In this document: positions 51,891-61,100 of the stretch, in pieces | How the letters are laid out: every line of letters begins with the position of its first letter | Numbering within the stretch: the first letter of the stretch is position 1 | Assembly: GCA_016218915.1 (NCBI GenBank) | Contig: JACRCQ010000011.1 | Location: 1-61,587 of the forward strand | Length of the DNA: 61,587 bases | Direction of reading: 5' to 3' | DNA from: Deltaproteobacteria bacterium | Lineage (GTDB): Bacteria > Myxococcota_A > Polyangia > Polyangiales > Polyangiaceae | Translations under genes and position numbers: made by a program | The notes under the pieces: model-generated | What the model was told of the DNA's origin: nothing | The model's database searches: none | What the model saw: only the letters and a program-made list of their open reading frames with translations

Positions 51891-52909
51891 GTCCCTGATG
51901 CATTGTGGGTTGTATCCGTCGGGCGTTGGTTGGTTGGTCCCACATAACCCGTTGACGGAACACCTCCCATCTGCAGGCCGGCCATGTTTGGGGCTGCCGT
52001 AGCTCGAATTGAGATCTTCGGGGACTCCCGGCCAGAGGGAGCGAAGAGGATCATGGCAAGACCGGTCACGATCAGGGCGGCGCCTCCACCCAGGGCTACA
52101 TAGGAAGTGGTCGCAGAGGAGCGGGCATCGGTATTCCTATCCGCACAGGTCTGATCGCAGAAGCCGCCGCCCTCCGTGGGCGCGTAGTAGTGCGGCGCTT
52201 TCCTTGCGTCGTCATCCTGGCCCTTCGCCCGGATCGCAAACGCCGCACCGACCGCCAACCCCACCACTCCGACGCTCCCAATTACATAGCCCCATGTCCT
52301 TGTCGGGCTGCTGCCTCGCCCTTCGCTCGCATCGCCGTCCGAGGCGACGGTGGGAGGATCAAGCACGATCTCCTGCCGGTCGGCTTCCTTGACGATCACC
52401 TCCTGCGAATGCGCTTCGCCCGTCTGGCTTGAAATCCGGAGCGTGTGCGTCCCTGGATTGATGGGGATCGCGATGCCGATCTGCTCCGTCGCGAGCACCG
52501 TGGCGTCCAAGGCCACTCGCATTCCGGGAGACACACCTGGACGAAGCTTCACCGTCAGAAGCGGAACACGTTTCTCGAGGTCAGCTTCACGTTCCTTCGC
52601 TCCGGCCATGCGTTCGTCGTTGGCAGCGAGCTTGCCAATCGCCGCGCGTTGGTGCTTCAGCGATTCAACGAGATGTCCTTGCTTCTCCGCGCACTCCGAA
52701 AGGTTGAGCAAGGTGCCCGGCATCGCTTCCAGCTTGAGGCTCTCGGCGAACTTGGGACAGGCAGCGGCGTAGTCCTGGCGCTTCATGTCCTCGCGTGCCT
52801 CGCGGAAGAGCCGCTCGGCTTGCGACGGTTCCTTCTGCTGGGCGATGGCGGGTAGACTGCACACTCCCAGCGACGCGAGCACGAGCCAGACAGGGACGCA
52901 GAACCTCAT
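51356..52909 (-). CDS. TPR and PEGA-like membrane protein; 3' end probably frameshifted
   Basis: The frame has 517 residues, but only about 1-318 look native. CGGAGGG precedes ATG 52909. Signal peptide to about residue 24 (LASLGVCSLPAIAQ). TPR units about 28-110 (LFREAREDMKRQDYAAACPK; LNLSECAEKQGHLVESLKHQ). PEGA-like domain about 115-175 (VKLRPGVSPGMRVALDATVL; INPGTHTLRISSQTG). Two hydrophobic segments (GYVIGSVGVVGLAVGAAFAI; GGGAALIVTGLAMILFA). The natural end seems near PNMAGLQMGG (about DNA 51965). Beyond it the frame is an Arg/Ala-rich misreading of the Cys-rich gene. Second gene of the kinase, TPR/PEGA, Cys-rich triad. Confidence 0.75.
   Translation of the reverse strand: MRFCVPVWLVLASLGVCSLPAIAQQKEPSQAERLFREAREDMKRQDYAAACPKFAESLKLEAMPGTLLNLSECAEKQGHLVESLKHQRAAIGKLAANDERMAGAKEREADLEKRVPLLTVKLRPGVSPGMRVALDATVLATEQIGIAIPINPGTHTLRISSQTGEAHSQEVIVKEADRQEIVLDPPTVASDGDASEGRGSSPTRTWGYVIGSVGVVGLAVGAAFAIRAKGQDDDARKAPHYYAPTEGGGFCDQTCADRNTDARSSATTSYVALGGGAALIVTGLAMILFAPSGRESPKISIRATAAPNMAGLQMGGVPSTGYVGPTNQRPTDTTHNASGTWGAAATTIPLASLPSPSSNARRAMVAGRAEARVAAPGWEATAGVVPTGEAGIPGPEEREEHPAAARPVRGAARAMAASRWGAKPRARAATMAVTARLATPATLARPASAKSTPESARRRRVRTVAAREASAINQPSRTGMRAATGDRRAQPATTMRSATLVPATAPGGVRTLLSEYE
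51926..51937. repeat. (TTGG)3 tetranucleotide tract at the frame junction
   Basis: Three TTGG units on the plus strand (CCAA on the coding strand) lie where the TPR/PEGA and Cys-rich/C2 frames overlap. Adding one 4-bp unit would join the two frames. Three units is short for slipped-strand variation. Confidence 0.45.
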
Positions 52910-52927
52910 CGAACCCTCCGATCTTGC

Positions 52928-54601
52928 CTACTTCCACTTGTCCAATGGGTCTTGCTTGCGAGGTCCTGGCAGGACGAACAAGACGCGCGAGGTCTCACCG
53001 AGCCGGATGCGCACCGTTTGCACGAGGGCCGGGCCCTTGGCAGGCGTGCAGGTCATCGTGTGATCGCCAGCGGGAAGTTCCGCATCCTGCACCGGCGTCT
53101 GCCCCAACCACTTTCCGGCTATCTGCACGCCGCACGCTCCTCCCGACGAGGACACGGACACCTTGCCTGCAGTCGCCGCCGGTTCCACGACAGGCGAATT
53201 TACCGGTGCAACTTCGATTGGCGCAGACGTGGCACCAGTAGCCGGAGAAGACGCCGTCTCCGGGGTGGGCGAAACAGCGGGCGATGCGAGTCCGACCTGC
53301 GGCGATCCCTCTTCTCGACCATTGCCGCGGAGAACTACCACGAGCACGGTAACGAACCCGACCAACGCCATGCCTACACCGACCAGCATCGCAAGCACGA
53401 TCGGCTGCATAGATCGCTTCTGCTGTTGATCAACGACCGTACGTTCGATTGCCGCGCCGCTGCCCGTAGTCATTGCGCCCTGCGTCGGCGACTGGACGAC
53501 CGACATGGGCGAAGCCATGACCGTGGCGGGCGCAACAACGGCTCGAACGGTGCCAGGATAGGAGCCTGGAGCCATGGCAGCGGTGCCCGCCGCTGCGACT
53601 CCCGGCGCAGACTCGGATCCAAATGCTGCGTCCGAGCCAAAACCCACCGGACTCGCAGCGATCGTTCCCATGGGCGGCACCGACGGCATTGTCCGGACTT
53701 CTTCCGCCCCGCCAGGTACTTCTGCGGCGAAGGCCCGCAGTGCGTGCTGCATTGCGCGCGCGTCGGGCCAACGACTTGCCTTGTCGTATGCGAGCGCGCG
53801 CTCGATGATTCGAGCGAGCCTCCAAGGCACATCCGGCGCCACATCGAGAACTGAACGTGCCGGTTGGGTGGCCGCCGCGACGAGCAGCTCGTTGGCCGTG
53901 TTTCCCTGGTGGACTACCTGGCCGGAGAGGAGCGTGAACATGGTCGCGCCCACGGCCCAGATGTCGGACCGTCCGTCGATCTCGGTCGTTCGTCCGAGAG
54001 CTTGCTCGGGCGGCATGAACGCTGGGGTGCCAAGCATCGACCCAGTGCGCGTTGCCGTAACCCCTGCAGAGAAGTCGCGCAGCCGCGCGATCCCGAAGTC
54101 GAGGACTTTGATCACCGCGTCGGTAGTAACGAAGATGTTCTCGGGCTTGATGTCGCGGTGGACGATCCCCTTTTCGTGCGCGGCAGCCAGCACGTCGAGG
54201 ATCCCGTCCGATGCCCAAACTACATGGGCGACGTCCAACCTGTACTGATTCGCTTCCCAGACAGCGTCCAGCGTCTGGCCATCCAGGAGTTCCATGACCA
54301 GGAACACGGAACCGTCGTCGGTCACATCGTCGTCGAGGACGCGAACGGCGCCAGCGTGTTCGACGGCGTTTGCGACGTATCCCTCGCGCAGGAAGCGATC
54401 GCGCACTGCCGAGTCAGCCGACATGTGCTGGTGCAGCATCTTGATGGCGACGCGGTTGCCGTTCCGGTGGGTGGCGGAGTAGACGGCTGCCATCCCTCCA
54501 ACGCCGATCAGGTGATCGATGCGCCACTTGCTTCTCAGCACGAGCCCTACGCAGGCCAGGGCTTGGCGGTTGGGGATGTCGACGTCTGTTTCGGGCATCA
54601 T
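52928..54601 (-). CDS. Transmembrane Ser/Thr protein kinase with C-terminal PEGA-like domain
   Basis: A 557-residue protein. The start is at the first of two adjacent ATGs (54601, 54598) behind AAGG; the upstream frame is not conserved-looking. Kinase motifs are complete: GVGGMA (33-38), Lys in VAIKML (54), HRDIKPEN (148-155), DFG (168-170), PPEQ. A membrane segment lies at about 395-425 (VLAMLVGVGMALVGFVTVLV). The periplasmic end carries a PEGA-like module (CGVQIAGKWLGQTPVQDAEL; PAGDHTMTCTPAKG), which the 14289 kinase lacks. It is followed 18 bases later by the TPR/PEGA gene. First gene of the second triad. Confidence 0.9.
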   Translation of the reverse strand: MMPETDVDIPNRQALACVGLVLRSKWRIDHLIGVGGMAAVYSATHRNGNRVAIKMLHQHMSADSAVRDRFLREGYVANAVEHAGAVRVLDDDVTDDGSVFLVMELLDGQTLDAVWEANQYRLDVAHVVWASDGILDVLAAAHEKGIVHRDIKPENIFVTTDAVIKVLDFGIARLRDFSAGVTATRTGSMLGTPAFMPPEQALGRTTEIDGRSDIWAVGATMFTLLSGQVVHQGNTANELLVAAATQPARSVLDVAPDVPWRLARIIERALAYDKASRWPDARAMQHALRAFAAEVPGGAEEVRTMPSVPPMGTIAASPVGFGSDAAFGSESAPGVAAAGTAAMAPGSYPGTVRAVVAPATVMASPMSVVQSPTQGAMTTGSGAAIERTVVDQQQKRSMQPIVLAMLVGVGMALVGFVTVLVVVLRGNGREEGSPQVGLASPAVSPTPETASSPATGATSAPIEVAPVNSPVVEPAATAGKVSVSSSGGACGVQIAGKWLGQTPVQDAELPAGDHTMTCTPAKGPALVQTVRIRLGETSRVLFVLPGPRKQDPLDKWK

Positions 54602-54744
54602 GACCTTGGAAGGGGACCTCGCGGCGACCCGTTGATCGATCGCGCTGCCCGGAATGATCGTGTGCCCCGGCGGCACCCAGGTCAACACAAACCCAAACTT
54701 ACCGGTTAGGGTTTCGTTTCCCATGACTCCGGTAGGGATCTGCG

Positions 54745-55098
54745 ATGCCCCTGCAGGATTCGGCGGAAGTCCTTCGGGACGTAGGGCGGCGCATCGCCGA
54801 ACTTCGAGCCGCGCGCGGTCACACCCAGGAGGCTTTCGCCGAGCGGTTGCGCGTCACCGTGCAGTACGAGCAACGCGTGGAGGCCGGCCGGGAGAACCTG
54901 ACCGTCCAATCACTGGTGAAGCTAGCGGGCGAGCTCGGGGTATTGGTGGCCGATCTCTTCGCCGCGCCAGCGGTCCGCACGCGCCGCCCAGGCAGACCCA
55001 GATCGAAGCCCGCGGCCGATGCCCTTCTCGCGGCTGAGCCAGCCGGACCGGAACGCACCCAGCTGCGCGGGCGAGATCGGAAGCCGCGCCGAAGCTGA
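54745..55098 (+). CDS. XRE-family transcriptional regulator with AT-hook-like tail
   Basis: A 117-residue protein. Residues about 8-62 are an XRE/Cro-type helix-turn-helix (RRIAELRAARGHTQEAFAER; QYEQRVEAGRENLTVQSLVK). A basic tail has RRPGRPRSK, which matches an AT-hook core (GRP with flanking Arg). AGGGA stands about seven bases before ATG 54745. The gene is divergent from the kinase at 54601 and upstream of the minisatellite and the STAND gene, which it could regulate. In a GC-rich genome an AT-hook might favour AT-rich foreign DNA; that is speculation. Confidence 0.8.
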   Translation: MPLQDSAEVLRDVGRRIAELRAARGHTQEAFAERLRVTVQYEQRVEAGRENLTVQSLVKLAGELGVLVADLFAAPAVRTRRPGRPRSKPAADALLAAEPAGPERTQLRGRDRKPRRS

Positions 55099-55850
55099 CC
55101 ATGCCGGCCGCCCGCAAGCATCCCGCCCGGCTCGGTCGGGGTCCGTCGGGGGGGACTTCCTAACCGATTTCGCCTTGCAATGGGCCCGTTTGAGTGACCG
55201 ATCGCCTCGGCGGAGGGTCACTTTTCAGCGCAACTGTTCGCTCGGCGGATCGCTCGACCGCGCGCTAGATGGATCGCTCGACCGCGGGCTCGACCGCGCG
55301 TTGGATGGATCGCTAGATGGATCGCCGGGTGGTTCGCTCGACTGACCGCTTGAGGCGACGAAACTCTCGGAGAACCGGCAACGAGGACGCGTTCTTCGTC
55401 CCGGGCGCCTCGATAAACGACCGTCCAAAATGACGAGGCCGTTGATCGGAGTCCACTCTTCGTCGCGCGCTGGACGCGAGCCAGGTGGATTGTCGACGCT
55501 GCTAGTCGTCACACGACCGCGTTTGGAGTGCGCTGCTAGGAGTTGGCCGATACTCTGGGGAACCGTGGAAACAGCGCTGCGCGCGCTTCGTGGGCGGATT
55601 TCAGGATGCGATTCCGTGGTGGATGTAGCGGATTTCGGTGAACGGGCGTCGCTTAGCGGGCTTCGCTTCATGGCTCACTCGATCCCCCTGCATCTTCCCT
55701 TCCACTTCCGGCGCTCAAATGGCCAGTGTGCGGGCCTCGTTCGCGCAGATCAGCAACGCGAACTTCGCGACGCGCAGGAGGCCGAGGACCCGATCCGAAG
55801 GAAGCGTCTGTCGCGGAGCTGGTAAGTGAACCTCGCAACAGCGTCGGCAA
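55099..55850. other. Long non-coding interval
   Basis: About 750 bases between the XRE gene and the stop of the STAND gene. Apart from the 12-bp repeat array at 55247-55342, no gene, RNA or hairpin was recognised. Short frames are Arg/Ser-rich and look random. Confidence 0.4.
55247..55342 (+). repeat. 12-bp minisatellite, eight degenerate units
   Basis: Eight consecutive 12-mers, such as GGATCGCTCGAC, CGCGCGCTAGAT, GGATCGCTCGAC, CGCGGGCTCGAC, CGCGCGTTGGAT and GGATCGCTAGAT. Units share a (C/T)GCT(C/A)GA(C/T) core. In one plus-strand frame they encode GSLD/RALD tetrapeptides at the end of an otherwise unconvincing frame. Confidence 0.75.
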
Positions 55851-58800
55851 TCATGGAGCTGGTTTCGGCACGGGCCTAACCAGCGGCCGCTCATCGAGCG
55901 CGCGTTGGGCCTCGTTTCGGACGTGGACGTCAGGGTCGGTCAGACGCGCCGTCCAGACCTGACGCGCATCCTCTCGGGCGACCCACGGGCAATCGCGCAG
56001 GCCCACAACGACGGCGCGGCGCACGGAGGCGTTTGCATGCGCGTGGAAGGAAAGCAAACGCGACGCCGGAGTCGAGGGCACGCCAACGGCGCGAAGGAGT
56101 TGCTCAGCCACGCGAGCGGGAAGGGCGCCACTCTCGACGTCATCGAGTGCTAGGTCGAGCAGAGCCAGGTCGCGCGAGATGACAGCCATGAGCGCAACGA
56201 GCGCTTTCCCGGATCCTTCGCGAACAAGTGCGACCAGATCCTCGTAGACGAACGCGCTGTGCGCGGCGAGCGCACCCACCAAGTTCTCGGCGACGCGCTG
56301 CGCGTGGAGTGTCGTTCCTGGCTCTATGATTCCGGACTCCCTCTTCTTAAGCGGGCCATCGCCAGCCGCCCATTTCCTCCAACGTTCGAGCCCAACGCGC
56401 AATGCAGACAAGAGGCGGTCCGACGTGGGCAGCTCCAGGGCTGCTTCTGCTGCCGCGTCGACCAGGACTCCGCTGCTGCTCTCGAGCGCATTCGCGACGC
56501 GCTCCGCTGTGCGCAGGGATGAAGGCTCGAGCTTCGCAAGCGTCACGAGTAGCGGTGCGGTCGCGTCCGTCGGCGTCGCGACCGTGCCGGCGAGCACGTC
56601 GGCGAACCCGCATCCCACCACGTCCGATAGATGCTCGGCGTTGTCCACGACGTAACGTACGCCTTTGTCGAGCGCAAGCGTTATGCCACGTCGTGCCGAC
56701 CGCTGATCGGGGTGGTTCACTAGGAGCAGGAGCGCGACGCGCGCATACGCGTCCGGCCAAGGCAGCGCGGTGAGCAGGTGCGGGATCGACGAGCCGATCG
56801 TCGATGTCGCTTTCCAATCCGGGTCACGAGGAGATCCCGATCCGAGCTTGCGAACGCCGGCAGACGATGGTCTGTCGCAATCCGCGCAATACAGCGCCAG
56901 TGCATGCCTTGCCTCGGTCGCCAGCACGGCTTCATCGCACGCGGCCGCGTGAGCGGCGCCTCGGAGCAGCACTGACATCGACGCCGCACCCCTCGTGAAG
57001 AATGCCTCATTCCAGTCTGTGATCGCCGCGTGCCAAAAATCGAACGCGTGCAGCAGCGCGCTCAGGTTGGGAAGCTCGACGTTGGGGTCGCGGGCGTCCG
57101 CCGGACCGAAGGTCTCCGCGACGAGCCCGAGGAATGCGCGATCCGCTGCCAACGCACCCCGTTGAAGATCGTCGTGCCAATTCATCTCCTTGCTGATGCG
57201 TTCTCGATATCGCGTCAGGAGATCCGCGTAGCCCCAGTCCGCGAGCCTCGCGAGGATTCGATCGTGTGCGCCGACGCTCAACCTGGCATCGCCGAGGACA
57301 AGCGTTTCTACAAGCTCGTGGAGCGTGTCAGGTCCCTTCGAGCGAATGAGAGCGTCCAGCGCGGGCTCCAGCAACCTGTTCCAGAGGTCCCGCGAGTGGT
57401 CATCGCCCGTCCACTGCCGATCCTGCCCGCCGCGAGCGAGCAGCTGGGACAATGCGTCGGGATCGCCGAGCTCGACGCCGGTGTGGACGCGCACGAGCCA
57501 CGCCGCGAGCACGTTCCACGTGTTGCCGGCGCGCATTGCGGCATCCGCCGCTGCGCCGAACGCCATGGGCGCCGCCGGGACGAGTGGCAAGATGGCGTCA
57601 GTGATGCGTGCTACCGTCCGCGGAATGTCCGACGCCAGGAGAAGCACCGCATTCGAGGCCAGCTCCTCCGCGAATCGGGAGGGAAGCGGGGCCATCTCCC
57701 TGGCGACACTCGCGCACCGGATCAATGCGTCGATGTTCGTCGGCGGGTCCGCCGCGAAGACGTCACCGAGGACTGCTTCACCCGCCGAGGCGACGGCAAA
57801 GCGAACCATAGCGCCGGGTCGCCGCTCCGCGATCCACGTTCGTCTTTCGCCTGGCGGCAGTTGCGTCAGATGCTGCGCAGCAACATAATCGCGAAGCGAA
57901 TCGTGCGCGAAGTCGAGTCGGTCGTTTCCGCCGACGCGTTCGCGACGGAGGACCGCTCGAGCTTCCCAGAAGCGCAACGCTTCATCTGCGCGTGTCTCTT
58001 GTTCGATCCCGTGCCCACCGGCCACTGCGTCGGCGACCGATCGAACGATGTCGGACACCAGCGAGCCCTGTTGCGAGGTGAGGTGCCATGCCGCTGCGTC
58101 CAGCGCTCGGGCGGCGAATACGCGATCGACGTCCGGGACTGTGCGATCGGAGATAGGTCGGCTTCGCAGAGACGTAAGCACGCGATCGTAGAGCGTTGCG
58201 AGCGAGATCCGATCGCGATCGTCGCTGCGCGCCAGATGAAGTGCCATGGTGATGTGCAGAGGTAGAGACTCAAAGCTTGTCTTCTCAAGGATCCCGCTCA
58301 GCCGGGACGCGATCTGCTTCGCGGTTTCCGCCGACTCGCCGACCGCTAGCAGCAGCTCCACAACGGCAGACCACCGTTCGTGGTCCAACAATGGAAGGAG
58401 GGTCGCGCGGACGAACGGCTCTCCGGCGGCGGCGGCGTGGCTGGGCCGCGCCGCTATCACGAGACGCAGGCTTTCCCGCGTGGCGGCGTACGCCACGCAT
58501 TCGCTCGCCAAAGGTTCAGCTCGCTCGCCGACTTCATCGAGGCCGTCGAGGAGCAGCACATCCATCTCCGTTTCGAGCTGCGCTGCCTCAACGGACGTCA
58601 CGCCGGACTGATCGGCGATGACTCTGCGGAGCGCAACGGCGAAAGTCGGCTCGTCATCGGCGAGAGCCGCGAGCGTCTTCGCGCGCACGCGTACAACAAG
58701 TGCGCCGCGCGCCGTCGCATCCGACGCGATTCGGCGCAACACCGTCGACTTCCCACCTCCGCCCTCCGCGACGAGCATCGCCATACGATGCGGGCTTTCC

Positions 58801-59930
58801 AGCAGACGATGCGCATGAAACGTCTTGTCACGTCCGTTCTCAATTCCGGTCCATTGCGCCGAGAGCTCCCACGCGCTCCCGATGGGAATGTCGCGATCCA
58901 TGCCGATCACCCGGAAGACGGCGCTCTGCGAGCGCACCGCCATGAAATGCCGGGCGCGCAACTCGTTGCTAGCGACGGCGGATGCTCGGCCGCCTTCGAG
59001 CTGCTCGACGCGGCGACGCAGGTCGTTGACGAGGTCGAGCTGCCAGAGGCGCTCGGGGTGCACTGAACGCATCCATTCTACGAGTTTCGTGCGTTCTTTT
59101 TGTATGAGCGCATCCAGCGAAGCTCGGCTGACGTGGCGCGCTCCGAGTTCCGGCTCCGAACCCGCATGCATCACCTCCAAAACGAGACGATACGCGAGCG
59201 CGTTCGCTTCTGCGCCGCGAGATCGTGGATCTTGCTCGATCGAGGCCTCGAGCTCCTCGAAGACCTTCCGCGGGTCGCCGGCCTCGACATGGAGTCTGAC
59301 GGCGCGCAAGAAGGCTTCCCAGCGCGTGGGCGCCTCGTCGAGGAACTCGACCGCGCGTCGTACGCGGACGGCATCAATGCTCGGCTTTGGTCCTTTTGCG
59401 TCTGCAGCACGAGGCGGGCATGCGCGTTCGACATACGACTCCACTAGTGCTTTCATGGCAGCCGTAAGCTGGATGAGTTTCTCCGGCGTCAACCTCGCAG
59501 ATGCGCGCCACGTCCTCAAGAGATCGATGCCCAATCGCGAAGGATCGCCGCCAGCGTCCACAGAAGGGGCCGGATCGACGTGCTGCGCTCCGAGAGCTGC
59601 ATTCGTCGTGAAGACGAACGTGCATCGCTTGTTCTCGAGCGACAGGGCGTGGAACGAGCACAAAAAAGCAAAGAGCGTCTCATACGCGGCCGACGCTCGC
59701 GCCGTGATGTTCCCGGAGAGGAGCTTGATCTGCTGTTGCTCGAGGGAGACTACTTGTCCGTCCTTGATCGTCCCAACGACAAGGTCTTCGTCGCCCTCCA
59801 CGACAAGCACTTCATCGTCCGCCAAGGACAGCCAGCGGTTCGCCGTCCAGACGAGCTGGTAGAGTACTCCAGCGAGCAACTGCGGCACTGCTCGGTCTTC
59901 GTAGTGAAGCTCGATCGATGGCGTCTGCAT
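55851..59930 (-). CDS. Nuclease-STAND (NACHT-like) NTPase, candidate antiviral protein
   Basis: A 1359-residue protein. Residues 35-70 carry a PD-(D/E)xK-like active-site set: VLVVEGDEDLVV (E45, D47, D49) and EQQQIK (Q67-x-K69), after GVLYQLVWTANRWLSL, as in Cap4/DUF4297-type nucleases. An NTPase follows: Walker A AEGGGGKST (388-396) and Walker B DVLLLDGLDE (457-466), the hydrophobic-DGLDE form of NACHT/STAND proteins. The remaining 850 residues are helical, ending in HEAT-like repeats (LLSFHAHANASVRRAVVVGL; RLTDPDVHVRNEAQRALDE), a likely sensor. The architecture equals that of Avs-type phage-sensing defence proteins. The start ATG 59930 has a weak ribosome site. It stands alone, beside an integrase. 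Confidence 0.85.
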   Translation of the reverse strand: MQTPSIELHYEDRAVPQLLAGVLYQLVWTANRWLSLADDEVLVVEGDEDLVVGTIKDGQVVSLEQQQIKLLSGNITARASAAYETLFAFLCSFHALSLENKRCTFVFTTNAALGAQHVDPAPSVDAGGDPSRLGIDLLRTWRASARLTPEKLIQLTAAMKALVESYVERACPPRAADAKGPKPSIDAVRVRRAVEFLDEAPTRWEAFLRAVRLHVEAGDPRKVFEELEASIEQDPRSRGAEANALAYRLVLEVMHAGSEPELGARHVSRASLDALIQKERTKLVEWMRSVHPERLWQLDLVNDLRRRVEQLEGGRASAVASNELRARHFMAVRSQSAVFRVIGMDRDIPIGSAWELSAQWTGIENGRDKTFHAHRLLESPHRMAMLVAEGGGGKSTVLRRIASDATARGALVVRVRAKTLAALADDEPTFAVALRRVIADQSGVTSVEAAQLETEMDVLLLDGLDEVGERAEPLASECVAYAATRESLRLVIAARPSHAAAAGEPFVRATLLPLLDHERWSAVVELLLAVGESAETAKQIASRLSGILEKTSFESLPLHITMALHLARSDDRDRISLATLYDRVLTSLRSRPISDRTVPDVDRVFAARALDAAAWHLTSQQGSLVSDIVRSVADAVAGGHGIEQETRADEALRFWEARAVLRRERVGGNDRLDFAHDSLRDYVAAQHLTQLPPGERRTWIAERRPGAMVRFAVASAGEAVLGDVFAADPPTNIDALIRCASVAREMAPLPSRFAEELASNAVLLLASDIPRTVARITDAILPLVPAAPMAFGAAADAAMRAGNTWNVLAAWLVRVHTGVELGDPDALSQLLARGGQDRQWTGDDHSRDLWNRLLEPALDALIRSKGPDTLHELVETLVLGDARLSVGAHDRILARLADWGYADLLTRYRERISKEMNWHDDLQRGALAADRAFLGLVAETFGPADARDPNVELPNLSALLHAFDFWHAAITDWNEAFFTRGAASMSVLLRGAAHAAACDEAVLATEARHALALYCADCDRPSSAGVRKLGSGSPRDPDWKATSTIGSSIPHLLTALPWPDAYARVALLLLVNHPDQRSARRGITLALDKGVRYVVDNAEHLSDVVGCGFADVLAGTVATPTDATAPLLVTLAKLEPSSLRTAERVANALESSSGVLVDAAAEAALELPTSDRLLSALRVGLERWRKWAAGDGPLKKRESGIIEPGTTLHAQRVAENLVGALAAHSAFVYEDLVALVREGSGKALVALMAVISRDLALLDLALDDVESGALPARVAEQLLRAVGVPSTPASRLLSFHAHANASVRRAVVVGLRDCPWVAREDARQVWTARLTDPDVHVRNEAQRALDERPLVRPVPKPAP

Positions 59931-60482
59931 GAGGACTTGAGTCGCTGGTGCCGTTTATACCAAACCGCCGCAGGCGGCGCTTCGGCAAGCGACCAGAGAG
60001 CGTTCGACATGATCTTCCAGCCGGCGTTCAGCCGCTCCAACGGAGCCGCACCTGTGCCTTCTTGTGCAAACGCGTGACGCGGCGAATTCCGCGCCAAGCA
60101 GTCGAGCCCAGACGATCGCACCACCACGGGTGGCTTTGCCCCGTTCGAGTAGCGCGCGCCAGCCGATGGCTGCCGCGTTGTGCACGGACATGCGACCGCC
60201 GAAGTAGGTCGACGAGACAGCGTGCGATGCAGCAACCTTCGGTGGAAACCGGCGACTCACTTATGCCTGGGCGACCGTGTCTGCCCCGATTCTGCATTCA
60301 TTCTGACCCATTCCTGCGCGTCGCCCGGCACTGACTTGCGCCGGTTCTGCTCGCAAATTGCTCGTCCGCTGCTCGTGCGCTCGCAGCGCTACGCGGGTTC
60401 TGCGCGCCGTTTGCACAGGCCCTGACCACCGTTCGGCGTCGCTACTGCGCGCGGAAGTCGGTTTCATTGAGCTACACGCTCG
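59931..60482. other. Intergenic region between STAND gene and excisionase
   Basis: About 550 bases. It should hold the promoters of both flanking genes and perhaps an attachment site. Short minus-strand frames (for example one with YFGGRMSVHNAAAIGWRALL) are not supported. No tRNA gene was recognised. Confidence 0.35.
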
Positions 60483-61100
60483 ATGTCCAACGACCAGCCC
60501 CTCCACCCGTTCATGACGACCGCAGACGCCGCTGCGTACTGCGGGTTCAAGACCACGGGTGGAATCCGCAAGGCCAAGCATGACGGCAAAATCAAGCCGA
60601 TCGGCCGTCGTGGCGGCAGCGGTCCCTGGATGTGGAGCCGCGATGAGCTGGACCGTTTCCTGCGAGGCGAACCTCCTGCTACGATCAACTCGGATCGTCC
60701 GGGTGCGCCTCCGATCGATGGAGATGCACGCAATGGACAAGAAGTGGATCAAGCGTTGGAGAAAATGGGTTGCACCGACCAAGGTGCCGGGAGTCTGGCT
60801 ACTGAAGGAAGGAGGTTTTCTGGTTCGCGCCCGCGTCACGGATCCGACGACGGGCCGGCAGAAGGAGATCAAGAAGGTGCTGATGGGCGCCGACGAAGCA
60901 ACAGCGTTCAAGTGGCTGCACGACCAGAAGGAACGCGTCAGGGTTGGCCTCGTCGTGGCCGAGCAACAGAAGACGCCCTTCGGCGACTTCGCGGTCTCGT
61001 TGCTCGAGCAGAAGATCAAGCTCGGCCAGATCAAGAGCGCCAAGGGCAGGGAGCGGTGGAAGTACACGCTCGAGCATCTGATCGGCGGAACCAAGGGTGA
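60483..61100 (+). CDS. Excisionase-like helix-turn-helix protein
   Basis: The open frame has 205 residues, but only the first 65 or so look conserved: MTTADAAAYCGFKTTGGIRK then WSRDELDRFLRGE, a MerR/excisionase-type winged helix. After about residue 80 the frame overlaps the integrase in another phase and turns Gly/Arg-rich. Excisionases are usually 60-100 residues, so the 3' part may be a frameshift or an unselected extension. Likely binds near the attachment site and aids excision. Confidence 0.65.
   Translation: MSNDQPLHPFMTTADAAAYCGFKTTGGIRKAKHDGKIKPIGRRGGSGPWMWSRDELDRFLRGEPPATINSDRPGAPPIDGDARNGQEVDQALEKMGCTDQGAGSLATEGRRFSGSRPRHGSDDGPAEGDQEGADGRRRSNSVQVAARPEGTRQGWPRRGRATEDALRRLRGLVARAEDQARPDQERQGQGAVEVHARASDRRNQG

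Noticed and set aside
59750..60235. Minus-strand frame upstream of and overlapping the STAND gene start
   Set aside because: Arg/Ser/Ala-rich text with no motif. The region is more likely promoter sequence.
60000..60480. Possible tRNA gene as integration site near the integrase
   Set aside because: No cloverleaf-like arms or T-loop motif could be found by eye. The true attachment site may be outside the window.
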